The notes under the pieces were generated by a model. That model made no database searches, was not told the origin of the DNA, and worked only from the letters and a program-made list of their open reading frames with translations. 64,000 bases of DNA, from positions 2,728,001-2,792,000 of the forward strand of contig AP017375.1 in assembly GCA_002355455.1 (NCBI GenBank), given 5' to 3'. Shown piece by piece: positions 43,255 to 52,207 of the stretch (positions are counted from its first letter, which is position 1; the number at the start of each line of letters is the position of its first letter). Position numbers and translations under genes: made by a program. The DNA comes from Stanieria sp. NIES-3757. Its GTDB lineage: Bacteria > Cyanobacteriota > Cyanobacteriia > Cyanobacteriales > Xenococcaceae.

Positions 43255-44031
43255 ATGGATTTTAATTATTTATTAATTCTCAGTGTTTTAGGTCTATTTT
43301 CAGGTTTTTTGGCTGGGATATTTGGTATTGGTGGTGGTACTGTTTTAGTACCGATAATTAGAGCATTTGGTTATACGCCAGTACAAGCAGTTGCTACTAG
43401 TAGTTTAGCTATTATTATGACTTCTATTTCTGGTAGTATTCAAAATTGGCGCATGGGATATCTAAATTTTCGACGAGTAATTTTATTAGGATTACCTGCG
43501 ATCGCTACTGCCCAAATAGGAGCTGTTTTAGCTAGCAATATTCCTGGATATATTTTGCTAATTGCTTTTGGAATTTTTTTAATAATCAATATATTTTTGA
43601 CTAATCTTCGTAGACGGTTAATTACTACTAATTTTGAAAATAGAGAAACAGCAACTAATCCTAGTGTAGCTAGACTTCTTACTGGTGGTACTGCTGGTTT
43701 TTTAGCTGGTTTATTTGGTATTGGTGGTGGTGTAATTATGGTTCCTCTACAAATGCTTTTGTTAGGAGAAAAAATTAAAGTAGCAATTCAAACCAGCTTA
43801 GGAGTAATTGTAATTACTTCAATTTCTGCTTGTCTCGGACACGCTTATCAAGGCAATATTTTATGGTTAGAAGGAATTATTTTGGGTTTAGGTGGGTTAG
43901 TTGGAGCGCAGGTTAGTACTCGATTTTTACCTAAATTACCTGATAAAGTTGTTAGTTTAGGCTTTAACATTTTATTAGGTATTTTATCAACTTATATTTT
44001 TTGGCAAGCTTGGCAGATTTTTAAATTATAA
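43255..44031 (+). CDS. TauE/SafE family sulfite/organosulfonate exporter-like
   Basis: A 258-residue membrane protein when started at the ATG at 43255 (MDFNYLLILSVL). It has eight hydrophobic helices in two repeats. Each half carries the family motif: GFLAGIFGIGGGTVLVPI (about 12-29) and GFLAGLFGIGGGVIMVPL (about 150-167). The family moves sulfite, sulfoacetate or other anions; the substrate cannot be told. It ends flush against the convergent antitoxin-like gene. Confidence 0.9.
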   Translation: MDFNYLLILSVLGLFSGFLAGIFGIGGGTVLVPIIRAFGYTPVQAVATSSLAIIMTSISGSIQNWRMGYLNFRRVILLGLPAIATAQIGAVLASNIPGYILLIAFGIFLIINIFLTNLRRRLITTNFENRETATNPSVARLLTGGTAGFLAGLFGIGGGVIMVPLQMLLLGEKIKVAIQTSLGVIVITSISACLGHAYQGNILWLEGIILGLGGLVGAQVSTRFLPKLPDKVVSLGFNILLGILSTYIFWQAWQIFKL

Positions 44032-44250
44032 TTATTTAATAAAATTTTGTTCGATACATTCTTCAATACTTTCTAAGAGCATGCCATTATTTTGACAATA
44101 ATCTTGGGGAATTAAAGTATTTTTTAAATCACAATTATTAGTGGAATTATTAACTAAAAAACGGGTAAAATTAAGTACTTGCTGTTGTTGTTGAGCATCC
44201 AGTTGTTGTAATTTAGTCATAATTTGTTTTTCGATTAAAGAGTTAGTCAT
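44032..44250 (-). CDS. Small antitoxin-like protein, unknown
   Basis: A 72-residue protein starting MTNSLIEKQIMTKLQQLDAQQQQQVLNFTRFL. A helical Gln-rich N-terminus resembling DUF2281-type small proteins or antitoxins is followed by a polar C-terminus. No toxin frame lies next to it: the region after its stop is the TauE/SafE gene in the other direction. The Gln run comes from a CAA/TTG-rich stretch prone to slippage. Function is unknown. Confidence 0.55.
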   Translation of the reverse strand: MTNSLIEKQIMTKLQQLDAQQQQQVLNFTRFLVNNSTNNCDLKNTLIPQDYCQNNGMLLESIEECIEQNFIK

Positions 44251-44675
44251 TTGAATTATCTCCTATGTTTATAAAAATTATATTTAAGTAATTAGACAAA
44301 ATAACAACTAAGATTATTTATAAGTTTTCTGATTTATAATCTTTTTGTTGTCCAAGTTTAATATTTAACTCAGAAAGATCGATTAAGTCAGAATTATTGA
44401 TATTTGGTTGATGGTTTAGTTGAAATTTTTTATATATTTGTATTTTAAAACATTTACAATACAACTGCAAGTGTTAAAAATGTCAACCTCGTTAAATAAT
44501 TAAAGTTTGAGCTCAAGACTCTTGACTTAATCCCTATTTATCAAAGGAAATATTAGCCTAACGGTATACTTGCTATTCTTTTTTTTTCTGCTTGATCCCC
44601 TATGGGAGAGTTGTCGATCGCGAAAATAAGCAATACTATTAAAGGCTGAATCGGGGATTCTTACTACGTGAAAAT
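44251..44675. other. Intergenic gap before murD, no gene seen
   Basis: This 425-bp gap is strongly AT-rich with many short stop-broken frames. A run of nine to ten T bases lies near 44580 and a GATCGCGA site close to HIP1 at about 44617. I see no tRNA, strong hairpin or small hydrophobic frame. It presumably contains the promoters of the divergent antitoxin-like gene and murD, but I could not place them with confidence. Confidence 0.5.
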
Positions 44676-46064
44676 ATGCCCAAAGCTGAAATTATTGGAT
44701 TAGGAAGATCGGGAATTGCTGCTGCTAAATTACTCAGTCAAGATGGGTGGGAAGTTACAATTGCTGATGCTGCTAGTGAAGAAAATCTGATTTCTCGCTC
44801 GAATTTAGGCGAATTTCAAGCCTTAAAAGAAAAATTAGCGAAAGAGAAGATTAAACTTCAGTTGAGTCAAACTCAATTGCTAGAATCAGCAGATTTACCC
44901 CAATTGCTAGTTGTTAGTCCTGGTGTGCCTTGGGATCTTCCTCCATTGGTTGAAGCGCGAGAAAAAAGAATTGACACAATTGGAGAAATTGAACTTGCTT
45001 GGCGTTATTTAAAATTTGTACCTTGGGTAGGAATTACAGGTACTAATGGGAAAACTACCACTACAGCTTTAATTGCAGCAATTTTTCAAGCTGCGGGATT
45101 AAATGCGCCTGCTTGTGGCAATATTGGTTATGCAGCCTGTGAATTGGCTTTAGAAAAGACTAATCATCAATCTCTTGATTGGATTGTGGCTGAGTTGAGT
45201 AGTTATCAAATAGAATCTTCACCTGAACTGGCACCACAAATAGGAGTTTGGACTACTTTTACTCCCGATCATCTCAGTCGTCACAAAACCCTAGAAAATT
45301 ATTACAACATCAAAGCTTCTTTGCTACATCGTAGTCGTCACAAAATTTTTAATGGAGATGATCCTTATTTACGTAAAGTAGGAGAAGAACAATGGCAAGA
45401 TGCTTATTGGACGAGTATTAAAGGTAAAGATAACTTAATTGGTTCGAGCGATCGCGGGGTTTATCTTGAAGATGCTTGGGTAGTAGCGTTTGGAGAGTTG
45501 ATTTTACCAATTTCTTTATTTAAAATGCCTGGAATACATAATCAACAAAATTTGTTGATGGCAGTAGCAGCAGCTAAATTGGCAGGAATCGACAAAGGCG
45601 CGATCGCATCAGCTATTGCTAATTTCTCTGGCGTACCCCATCGTTTAGAGTATATTCGCACTTTTAAAGGAATTAATTTTATCAATGATAGTAAGGCGAC
45701 TAATTACGATGCAGCAGAAGTGGGGTTAGCTTCTGTGGATGCGCCAGTGATTTTAATTGCAGGAGGAGAAGCTAAAGAAGGAAACGATCTAGCTTGGATT
45801 GAACAGATTAAACAAAAAGCTGCCACAGTATTATTAATTGGAGATGCTGCGCCTACTTTTGCCCGTAGGTTAACTGAATGCGGTTATGATTCTTTTGAAA
45901 TTGTCGAAACGATGGCAAATGCGGTGACTAGAAGTGTGGAATTAGCTAAACAAAAAGACGCTGAAGTAGTCTTATTATCTCCTGCTTGTGCTAGTTTCGA
46001 TCAATATCGCAGTTTTGAACATCGAGGCGATGATTTTCGTCAACTGTGTCAAGAGTTATCATAA
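44676..46064 (+). CDS. murD: UDP-N-acetylmuramoylalanine--D-glutamate ligase MurD
   Basis: A 462-residue Mur ligase adding D-glutamate to UDP-MurNAc-L-Ala in peptidoglycan synthesis. Three domains: a Rossmann-like N-terminus ([20 protein letters not shown]), an ATPase with [15 protein letters not shown] (about 125) and the TPDHLSRH motif, and a C-terminal ligand-binding domain with [15 protein letters not shown] and [22 protein letters not shown]. The length is typical. The 3' end overlaps the convergent small gene by 6 bp. Confidence 0.97.
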   Translation: MPKAEIIGLGRSGIAAAKLLSQDGWEVTIADAASEENLISRSNLGEFQALKEKLAKEKIKLQLSQTQLLESADLPQLLVVSPGVPWDLPPLVEAREKRIDTIGEIELAWRYLKFVPWVGITGTNGKTTTTALIAAIFQAAGLNAPACGNIGYAACELALEKTNHQSLDWIVAELSSYQIESSPELAPQIGVWTTFTPDHLSRHKTLENYYNIKASLLHRSRHKIFNGDDPYLRKVGEEQWQDAYWTSIKGKDNLIGSSDRGVYLEDAWVVAFGELILPISLFKMPGIHNQQNLLMAVAAAKLAGIDKGAIASAIANFSGVPHRLEYIRTFKGINFINDSKATNYDAAEVGLASVDAPVILIAGGEAKEGNDLAWIEQIKQKAATVLLIGDAAPTFARRLTECGYDSFEIVETMANAVTRSVELAKQKDAEVVLLSPACASFDQYRSFEHRGDDFRQLCQELS

Positions 46065-46352
46065 CCAAGTAGAAACAGAACGTAAGACTGGCGGGATGGG
46101 GGTATCGGTAGGAAACTCTAACATCGTTTCGCGATCGCCCAAATAACCCGATTCACTAAAAGACATTAACATTCTGCTTAAAGCTACCCAAACGTCGCGG
46201 TCAAATTCCCAATCTTTTTCGCGAGCAGTGTAACAAGCGATCGCTTTTAATGCCCAGAAGTAGCTATTTCTGACAATTGAACCTCCTTTTTTATAGGGAG
46301 GTAAATCTTCATGATTGATAAATAAGATGTCGTCTTGGATTGTAACTCTCAT
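46059..46352 (-). CDS. Hypothetical protein, about 97 residues
   Basis: A 97-residue soluble protein with an aromatic-rich core ([37 protein letters not shown]) and a Pro-rich end ([13 protein letters not shown]). No catalytic motif, membrane segment or signal peptide is seen. The even codon use and well-formed helix support a real gene. I do not recognise the family. It is convergent with murD, overlapping by 6 bp. Confidence 0.65.
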   Translation of the reverse strand: MRVTIQDDILFINHEDLPPYKKGGSIVRNSYFWALKAIACYTAREKDWEFDRDVWVALSRMLMSFSESGYLGDRETMLEFPTDTPIPPVLRSVSTWL

Positions 46353-46537
46353 TAAGCAGTTATCAGTTAATTAAAAACAAGGCATATAAACATAATTTAT
46401 AAATTAAAGGGTCGCGCTCTAAATCTTTTCTTTCTGTAGTAAATATCAACGCTAATTTATATTAGAGCTTATTTGCGACATTAAAATAAGCTATGCAATA
46501 GACTATATTCAGAGGTGGATAATGGAGATTAATACTA

Positions 46538-46978
46538 ATGGCAAGAATTCATATCGGCTTTAAGAGCAAGGATGAAGCAACAAATTTGCATCAAGAGCTT
46601 TGGGGAAATCAGAATGTATTGAAATCTAGTATTACAACAAAAAAGCCTAAAACAGGAGAGTATCTTGTTTCTATTGAGACTAGCTCAAATGAAATAGAAA
46701 AAAAAATTAGAAATTCTGGTGGAAGAATTATTTCTGATGAAGAGTATGAAGCTTTAACTGCGTACTCAATTGGAGATTTGGATGATGGCTGGATTACTGA
46801 CATTCAGCAAAATTTAGCCAGTAAAGGTTATTATTTGCCGATTTATCCTAGCGGAATTTTTGATGAAGAGACTAAATATGCTGTCATGGCATTCCAGAGG
46901 GATCATAATTTGAAGGTTGATGGAATTGTTAATGAAACTGTAATGAATCAAATAAGAGAAGCAGGTAATCGTCCTTAA
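46538..46978 (+). CDS. Peptidoglycan-binding domain protein (PG_binding_1)
   Basis: A 146-residue protein. The first part (about 1-75) is a lysine-rich alpha/beta region I do not recognise (MARIHIGFKSKDEATNLHQE). The second (about 82-143) is a PG_binding_1 fold, seen in DIQQNLASKGYYLPIYPSGIFDEETKYAVMAFQRDHNLKVDGIVNETVM. It has no signal peptide, so the domain may not bind wall outside the cell and may serve as a binding module. The next frame downstream, in phase, is the remnant of an antitoxin. Confidence 0.8.
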   Translation: MARIHIGFKSKDEATNLHQELWGNQNVLKSSITTKKPKTGEYLVSIETSSNEIEKKIRNSGGRIISDEEYEALTAYSIGDLDDGWITDIQQNLASKGYYLPIYPSGIFDEETKYAVMAFQRDHNLKVDGIVNETVMNQIREAGNRP

Positions 46979-47101
46979 TTTCTTCAAACTGCACAATCTC
47001 TTCAGTTAAATGGTCTTCGTGACTGGTCGACTAATCTAGATTTCTATCTTGATGAGACAGAAATAAACAAAACGGTCGGTACTGAAGCTGAGTGTGGATG
47101 A
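46979..47101 (+). pseudogene. Antitoxin C-terminal remnant
   Basis: Directly after the PG_binding gene stop, the same frame reads FLQTAQSLQLNGLRDWSTNL then DFYLDETEINK, ending in TGA at 47099-47101. The pattern LxTAxSLxLxGxxDWSxxLDxYL matches the C-terminus of small CopG-like antitoxins found before PIN toxins in cyanobacteria. The DNA-binding N-terminus is missing. Its TGA overlaps the PIN-frame ATG (ATGA). Confidence 0.65.
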
Positions 47102-47510
47102 TTAAGAAAGTTTTTCTCGATACTTCGTTTGCGATCGCTCTTTCTTCTTCTAGTGATAACTTTATCAAGCCAAAAAATTAGCAACTAAGATAGAATCTGA
47201 AGGCTCTCTAATTGTTACTACTCAGGCAGTTTTACTAGAAATTGGTAACGCACTTTCCAAACAAAGATATCGTTTAGAAGCAGGAAAATTACTAGAGTCA
47301 TTGATAACAGATCCAAATGTTGAAGTTGTTCCCTTAACAAAAGAACTTTTTATATCTGCTCTTCGTTTGTTTCAAAGTCGTTCTGATAAAGAATGGGGAA
47401 TAGTAGATTGTCTCTCCTGTATTGTAATTCAAACATACGGTATTACCGATGTATTAACGACAGATAAACATTTTCAGCAAATGGGTTTTCGTGTTTTATT
47501 GCGTGAGTAG
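47098..47510 (+). pseudogene. PIN-domain toxin, frameshifted
   Basis: The ATG at 47098 gives MIKKVFLDTSFAIALSSSSD, then a stop at 47179-47181 in that frame. The next frame continues YQAKKLATKIESEG, then VLLEIGN, GIVDCLS and TTDKHF, to the stop at 47508-47510. Together this is a full PIN (VapC-like) ribonuclease with its four acidic residues: Asp8 of LDTS, Glu of LEIGN, Asp of VDC and Asp of TDKHF. A single-base deletion near 47163 separates them. In its present form no active protein is expected. Confidence 0.85.
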
Positions 47511-47574
47511 TAGCATTTATTAGTGAGAATTATAGAAGTCAATCATTTTGAATCACAATAGCAAATATTTCAAA

Positions 47575-48936
47575 TTAAACTTTAGTTGCCCGATTGGCAG
47601 TATTTCTTTCCATGTCACGGACTTTCTTACCACGCCAGAATAAACGAATTGGAGTACCCGAAAAACCCAATTGTTCGCGGAATTGTCGGTCGATATAACG
47701 GCGATAACCTTCGTTAAAACGCTTCGGATCGTTGACAAATAGAGCGATCGCTGGTGGTTGAGAACTAACTTGTGTTCCGTAGTAAATTTTTCCTTGTTTT
47801 CCTTGACGGGTAGTAGGAGGAGTATGCCAACGAATAGCTTCTTCTAAAACTTCGTTAATTACCGAAGTACTGACACGACGACGATGTTCTGTAACAGCAG
47901 TATCAACTAAATCGAGGATTTTTTCTACTCTTTGCCCTGTCATGGCACTAATAAAAATACTTTCTGCCCAGTCCATAAAATAAAGACGGTCTTGAAGCAT
48001 TTTTTGATATTGATAAATGGTATTAGAGTCTTTTTCGACTGCATCCCATTTATTGACGACAATAACCGCTGCCCTACCTTCTTCAATAATGCGGTCTGCT
48101 AGTTTTAAATCTTGTTCGGTAACGCCATCGAGGACATCAATTACAAATAAAACTACATCCGCACGACGAATGGCTTTAAAAGCACGGTTGATACCAAAGA
48201 ATTCCGCCCCATAATCGACATTTTTCTTACGTCGAATGCCAGCAGTATCTATTAAACGATAGATTTTACCATCTCTTGCTACCACAGTATCGATCGCGTC
48301 TCTAGTTGTCCCAGAAATCGGACTAACAATTGCCCGTTGTTCTCCAGTTAAAGCGTTGAGGAGACTGGATTTACCTACATTAGGACGACCAACAATTGCT
48401 ACTTTGATCTCTTCAACTTCAGAAATTTCATCAACAGGAGGTAAATGGGTAATCAATTCGTCTAATAAATCCCCTGTACCACTACCATGAATGGCAGAAA
48501 TAGGATAAGGTTCACCTAAACCCAACTCCCAAAATTCGGCAGCTTGAATTAAACCTTGTTCGACTGATTCGCATTTATTCACGGCGAGTAAAACAGGTAC
48601 GGTTTGTTGTCTTAACCAATCGGCAATTTCGCGATCGCCTTCGGTAGGGCCAGTTTGACCATCAACGACAAAGATAGCTATCGCAGCTTCGGCTAAGGCT
48701 GCCATTGCTTGTTGACGAATTAAGGGTAAGAATTCCGTATCATCGTCGAATACTAACCCTCCTGTATCCACAACCTGAAAATCTCGGTCTTGCCAAAAGG
48801 CAGGACGATAAGTGCGATCGCGAGTGATTCCTGGTTCGTCGTGAACAATCGCTTGTTGATCTCCTGCAAGGCGATTGACAAAGGTAGATTTACCGACGTT
48901 AGGTCTTCCAATAATAGCAACAATAGGTAATGGCAT
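47575..48936 (-). CDS. der: GTPase Der
   Basis: A 453-residue double-GTPase needed for 50S ribosome assembly. It has two G domains, each with a P-loop: GRPNVGKST (about 9) and GRPNVGKSS (about 185). DTGG and DTAG switch II motifs, NKCE and NKWD specificity motifs, and a C-terminal KH-like domain (about 350-440) follow. The length is standard. The divergent/convergent surroundings give no operon. Confidence 0.97.
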   Translation of the reverse strand: MPLPIVAIIGRPNVGKSTFVNRLAGDQQAIVHDEPGITRDRTYRPAFWQDRDFQVVDTGGLVFDDDTEFLPLIRQQAMAALAEAAIAIFVVDGQTGPTEGDREIADWLRQQTVPVLLAVNKCESVEQGLIQAAEFWELGLGEPYPISAIHGSGTGDLLDELITHLPPVDEISEVEEIKVAIVGRPNVGKSSLLNALTGEQRAIVSPISGTTRDAIDTVVARDGKIYRLIDTAGIRRKKNVDYGAEFFGINRAFKAIRRADVVLFVIDVLDGVTEQDLKLADRIIEEGRAAVIVVNKWDAVEKDSNTIYQYQKMLQDRLYFMDWAESIFISAMTGQRVEKILDLVDTAVTEHRRRVSTSVINEVLEEAIRWHTPPTTRQGKQGKIYYGTQVSSQPPAIALFVNDPKRFNEGYRRYIDRQFREQLGFSGTPIRLFWRGKKVRDMERNTANRATKV

Positions 48937-49175
48937 AATAGTTATTATTTCTAGGAAATGTCTATAGATAGCAATTTTTATTTTAATTGAAAGCGATATG
49001 CGATATGGAAGATTAAAAGGCTTTTTTATTGTAGATTAGGATTATGTCCACAGATGAACGCAGATAAACGCAGATGATTGATTGTAGTTTGTTAGTTGAT
49101 CGCTAACTGTGAATTGTAAATTGGTAAATATCTCCTGTTACTTTTTATTGATTACTTATTCAAGAAATGCTATTT

Positions 49176-49289
49176 TTACTCAAATGGAATAAATTCATCA
49201 TCTAAAATTTGTTCTAAAGAGTAAGGACATTTAGCAGGAATAGCTACTATATTTGATTTAAGTATTGCTTCTTGGTGATTGAACTTCAT
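49176..49289 (-). pseudogene. DUF29 C-terminal remnant
   Basis: On the minus strand an ATG at 49289 opens a 37-codon frame: MKFNHQEAILKSNIVAIPAK then CPYSLEQILDDEFIPFE. The CPYSLEQILDDEF part matches the conserved C-terminus of DUF29 proteins, which are usually about 150 residues and highly multiplied in cyanobacteria. Only this tail remains. It lies in the 400-bp gap between der and the GH5 gene; the rest of that gap contains nothing else I identify. Confidence 0.6.
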
Positions 49290-49336
49290 ACTAAACGTTA
49301 TAAAGGCAATAATCTCTTGAAAGACTTCGTTTTATT

Positions 49337-50527
49337 TTATTTATCGCAATTAAATTGAGTTGGATTAGTCGATCTTTGCCACTCCTCCTTAAGCCAATCA
49401 CGCACAAAAATACCCATTTTCTTACCTCCCAACACGCGATCGCTTTCATCTGCTAATCTGGGAGAACAATAATGATCGTAAGTCCAAATTACCCAATTAA
49501 TATTAGGACGCTTACTTAAAAAATCTTTGATTGGCTGACCAAACTCTGCGGTTGTAGCGCGACTGAATTCCCATTCTGCATCTGCTTGCCAACCAAACTC
49601 GGTGATAAAAACAGGTACACTATCAGCAGCCTTGCCAAACACCTCTTCCCAATCATATTCCATGCCAACATCTTTGGGCCAACTTTCTTCCATACCAGGA
49701 TAGGTGTGATTAACATAAGCAAGATTATCCCCAAAAAAAGGATATTGCGGGGCAAATTGCGTAATTTGTGACCATAAAGGCGAATTAATCAGAATTAAAT
49801 TGCTTGGTGCATTTTCTCTAATGAGATTTACCCAAGGTTGCGCTCGACTCCTCCAAATCAACCAATTCTCTTCGGTAACGTCTTTGGGATAACCAGGTTC
49901 GTTGTATAGTTCAAAGATGACATTAGAGTAATCTTTAAAACGCGGAGCCATATAACTCCAAAAATCCCTCGTTTGTTTTCCTGTTTTTAGCGATCGCCAA
50001 TCGGCTCCATCTTCGCCATCTACTGCGTGCCAATCAATAATACAATAAACTTTTTGTTTAACACATTCATCCACACCTGCTTTTAAAGCTTGATAAATTT
50101 CTTCTAAACTAAATGTATCCATGTGTTGATGTTTAATTGGCAAACGTAATAAATTTGGATACCAGCCATTAACACCATTGGTAACTCGAGCAACTTTATC
50201 CTGAAAATCTGGTAAGACTTTTTCTCCCCAAGCATTATTAAAACCACAAAAACTAATGCCTCGTAAAGTAACTTGATTACCTGCTTCATCAGTGATCCAT
50301 TTTCCATCAGTTTTCAGCCAAGGCAAACTCTCCTGAGAGGAACAAATCGAGTTGTTTCGTGTTTGACTGATTTCACTAGCGTTTAAAATTTTAGGCTGAT
50401 GAGCTATGGCAGGTGACAAAATTAAGTTAGCGATAGGTGATTGCTTGGAAATAATTAATGAAGAGAGTAAAGCAAGTACAAATCCAATTAAAATAAATTT
50501 CTTTTTGTTTATATGCAAACGAAACAT
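49337..50527 (-). CDS. Secreted glycoside hydrolase family 5 (endoglucanase-like)
   Basis: A 396-residue exported beta-glycanase. An N-terminal signal peptide or anchor (about 11-27) precedes a GH5 TIM barrel (about 70-385). The acid/base is Glu210 in FELYNEPG and the nucleophile Glu310 in VFITEFGW. RLPIKH, CIIDWHAVD and HTYPG are further family positions. Likely substrates are beta-1,4-glucan or mannan. It could remodel the cell's own cellulose-like sheath or use external polymer. No cellulose synthase gene is nearby. Confidence 0.92.
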   Translation of the reverse strand: MFRLHINKKKFILIGFVLALLSSLIISKQSPIANLILSPAIAHQPKILNASEISQTRNNSICSSQESLPWLKTDGKWITDEAGNQVTLRGISFCGFNNAWGEKVLPDFQDKVARVTNGVNGWYPNLLRLPIKHQHMDTFSLEEIYQALKAGVDECVKQKVYCIIDWHAVDGEDGADWRSLKTGKQTRDFWSYMAPRFKDYSNVIFELYNEPGYPKDVTEENWLIWRSRAQPWVNLIRENAPSNLILINSPLWSQITQFAPQYPFFGDNLAYVNHTYPGMEESWPKDVGMEYDWEEVFGKAADSVPVFITEFGWQADAEWEFSRATTAEFGQPIKDFLSKRPNINWVIWTYDHYCSPRLADESDRVLGGKKMGIFVRDWLKEEWQRSTNPTQFNCDK

Positions 50528-50673
50528 GATTTTTTTTTCGCTGAAATAATCTAATTACAAAGTTGTGCAGCTAAACATAAAATTTGCCCAATTGTAAGTT
50601 TACAAGATTAAAACAGTTTTAAATTCATAAAAAATATAGGCAGTTAAACTAGATTATAGAGAGGATAAATAAT

Positions 50674-52056
50674 ATGCAAGATTTAGTCTTACGTGATCGC
50701 TATTTTATTCAACAACAATTGGGAAAAAGAGGAGGAAGAGAAACTTTTCTTGCTCAAGATCGAATCACTCAAGAATTAGTCGTAATTAAGTTATTAAAAT
50801 TTAGTCTAGATTTTGAGTGGGAACATTTGAAACTTTTTGAAAGAGAGGCTCAAACCCTCCAAAATATTTCTCATCCTGCTATCCCTAAATATCTTGATTA
50901 CTTTGAAATTGATTTACCTAATTGCAAAGGATTTGCTTTGGTACAAAGTTATATTCAAGCTCAATCTTTGGCAGAACAAATTAAAACAGGAATAAATTTT
51001 TCCGAATCAGAAATAGAGCAGATAGCGATAAAAATTTTAGAAATTTTGATTTATTTGCATAATCGCAAACCACCAATTATTCATCGCGATCTTAAACCCA
51101 GTAATATTCTATTAACTAATAGTTTTGAAGAGCATATTGGTAAGATTTATTTAGTTGATTTTGGTTCCGTACAAAATGTTGTAGCTAGAGAAGGTGGTTC
51201 TATTACCATTGTAGGAACTTATGGTTATATGCCTCCAGAACAATTTGGCGATCGCTGTGTTCCTGCTTCGGATTTATATAGTTTGGGTGCAACTTTAATT
51301 TATTTAATTACAGGAATTCAACCAGCAGATTTACCGCAACAAGAAGGAAAAATTCAATTTGAAACTGGAGTTAATTTAAGTCAAGAATTAACAGCTTGGT
51401 TACGAAAAATGACTGAACCAAGTTTAGATAAAAGATTTCATTCAGCCCAATTAGCTCTACAAGAGTTAAAGAATCCTCCTCAACAGCCTCGAAATAATTT
51501 AGTTATTTCTCAACCAATCGATAGTCAAATTACTTTACACAAAACTCAAGAAAAAATTGAAATAGTCGTGCCTCCTGAAGGTTTTAATCCAGGCTTAATT
51601 GGTTTAATGACTTTTGCGATCGCTTGGAATTCTTTTATTGCCTTTTGGACATACAATGCTGTTTTTATTGCTCCTTTTCCAATTAATATAATTTTTGGTT
51701 TATTCTCCTTACCTTTTTGGACAGCAGGAATGGGAATGGTTGGAGGGATTTTATTTACTTTATTTGGCAAGAAAAAACTGGTTATTAATCAACAGCAAAT
51801 AGCTTTCATTTATCAATTATTTCAATTTAAATATCAAAATACTAAACCATCAGCCACAGCAGGAATTATTAAATTACAAAAAAATAATTATTTAAATATT
51901 AAAAATTCTGATGGTGAATCTACTAAATATTCACCTAGTATTCAAATCTGGGTTGGTAAAAATAAATATCAACTTGATTCTTTAAGTGAACCAGAATTGG
52001 ATTGGTTGGCACAAGAATTAAGTGATTGGTTAAATTTACCAGTTATACAAAATTAA
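50674..52056 (+). CDS. Serine/threonine protein kinase with membrane segments
   Basis: A 460-residue Hanks-type kinase. Gly-rich loop LGKRGGRETFLA (about 16-27), ATP lysine Lys39 (VVIKLL), catalytic HRDLKPSN with Asp139, DFG-motif Asp162 (VDFGS), and APE-like PPEQFGDR. The domain ends about residue 270. Two hydrophobic helices follow (about 308-365) and a soluble beta-rich tail (about 366-460), so the kinase faces the cytoplasm and is tethered. Cyanobacteria have many such kinases; the substrate is unknown. An AGAGGA ribosome-binding sequence precedes the ATG. Confidence 0.92.
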   Translation: MQDLVLRDRYFIQQQLGKRGGRETFLAQDRITQELVVIKLLKFSLDFEWEHLKLFEREAQTLQNISHPAIPKYLDYFEIDLPNCKGFALVQSYIQAQSLAEQIKTGINFSESEIEQIAIKILEILIYLHNRKPPIIHRDLKPSNILLTNSFEEHIGKIYLVDFGSVQNVVAREGGSITIVGTYGYMPPEQFGDRCVPASDLYSLGATLIYLITGIQPADLPQQEGKIQFETGVNLSQELTAWLRKMTEPSLDKRFHSAQLALQELKNPPQQPRNNLVISQPIDSQITLHKTQEKIEIVVPPEGFNPGLIGLMTFAIAWNSFIAFWTYNAVFIAPFPINIIFGLFSLPFWTAGMGMVGGILFTLFGKKKLVINQQQIAFIYQLFQFKYQNTKPSATAGIIKLQKNNYLNIKNSDGESTKYSPSIQIWVGKNKYQLDSLSEPELDWLAQELSDWLNLPVIQN

Positions 52057-52207
52057 ATTGACTATTTTTTCGGTTAGTCAAATCAAACTATGCACATTTT
52101 GGTAAAAATAACAACACTTTTAGCAAGTTGTTTTTATATCTTTTGTTAGAGTTACAAAATATAACATTGTCAGTATATTGAGGTAATTATTTGTAAATTT
52201 ATGGTTT

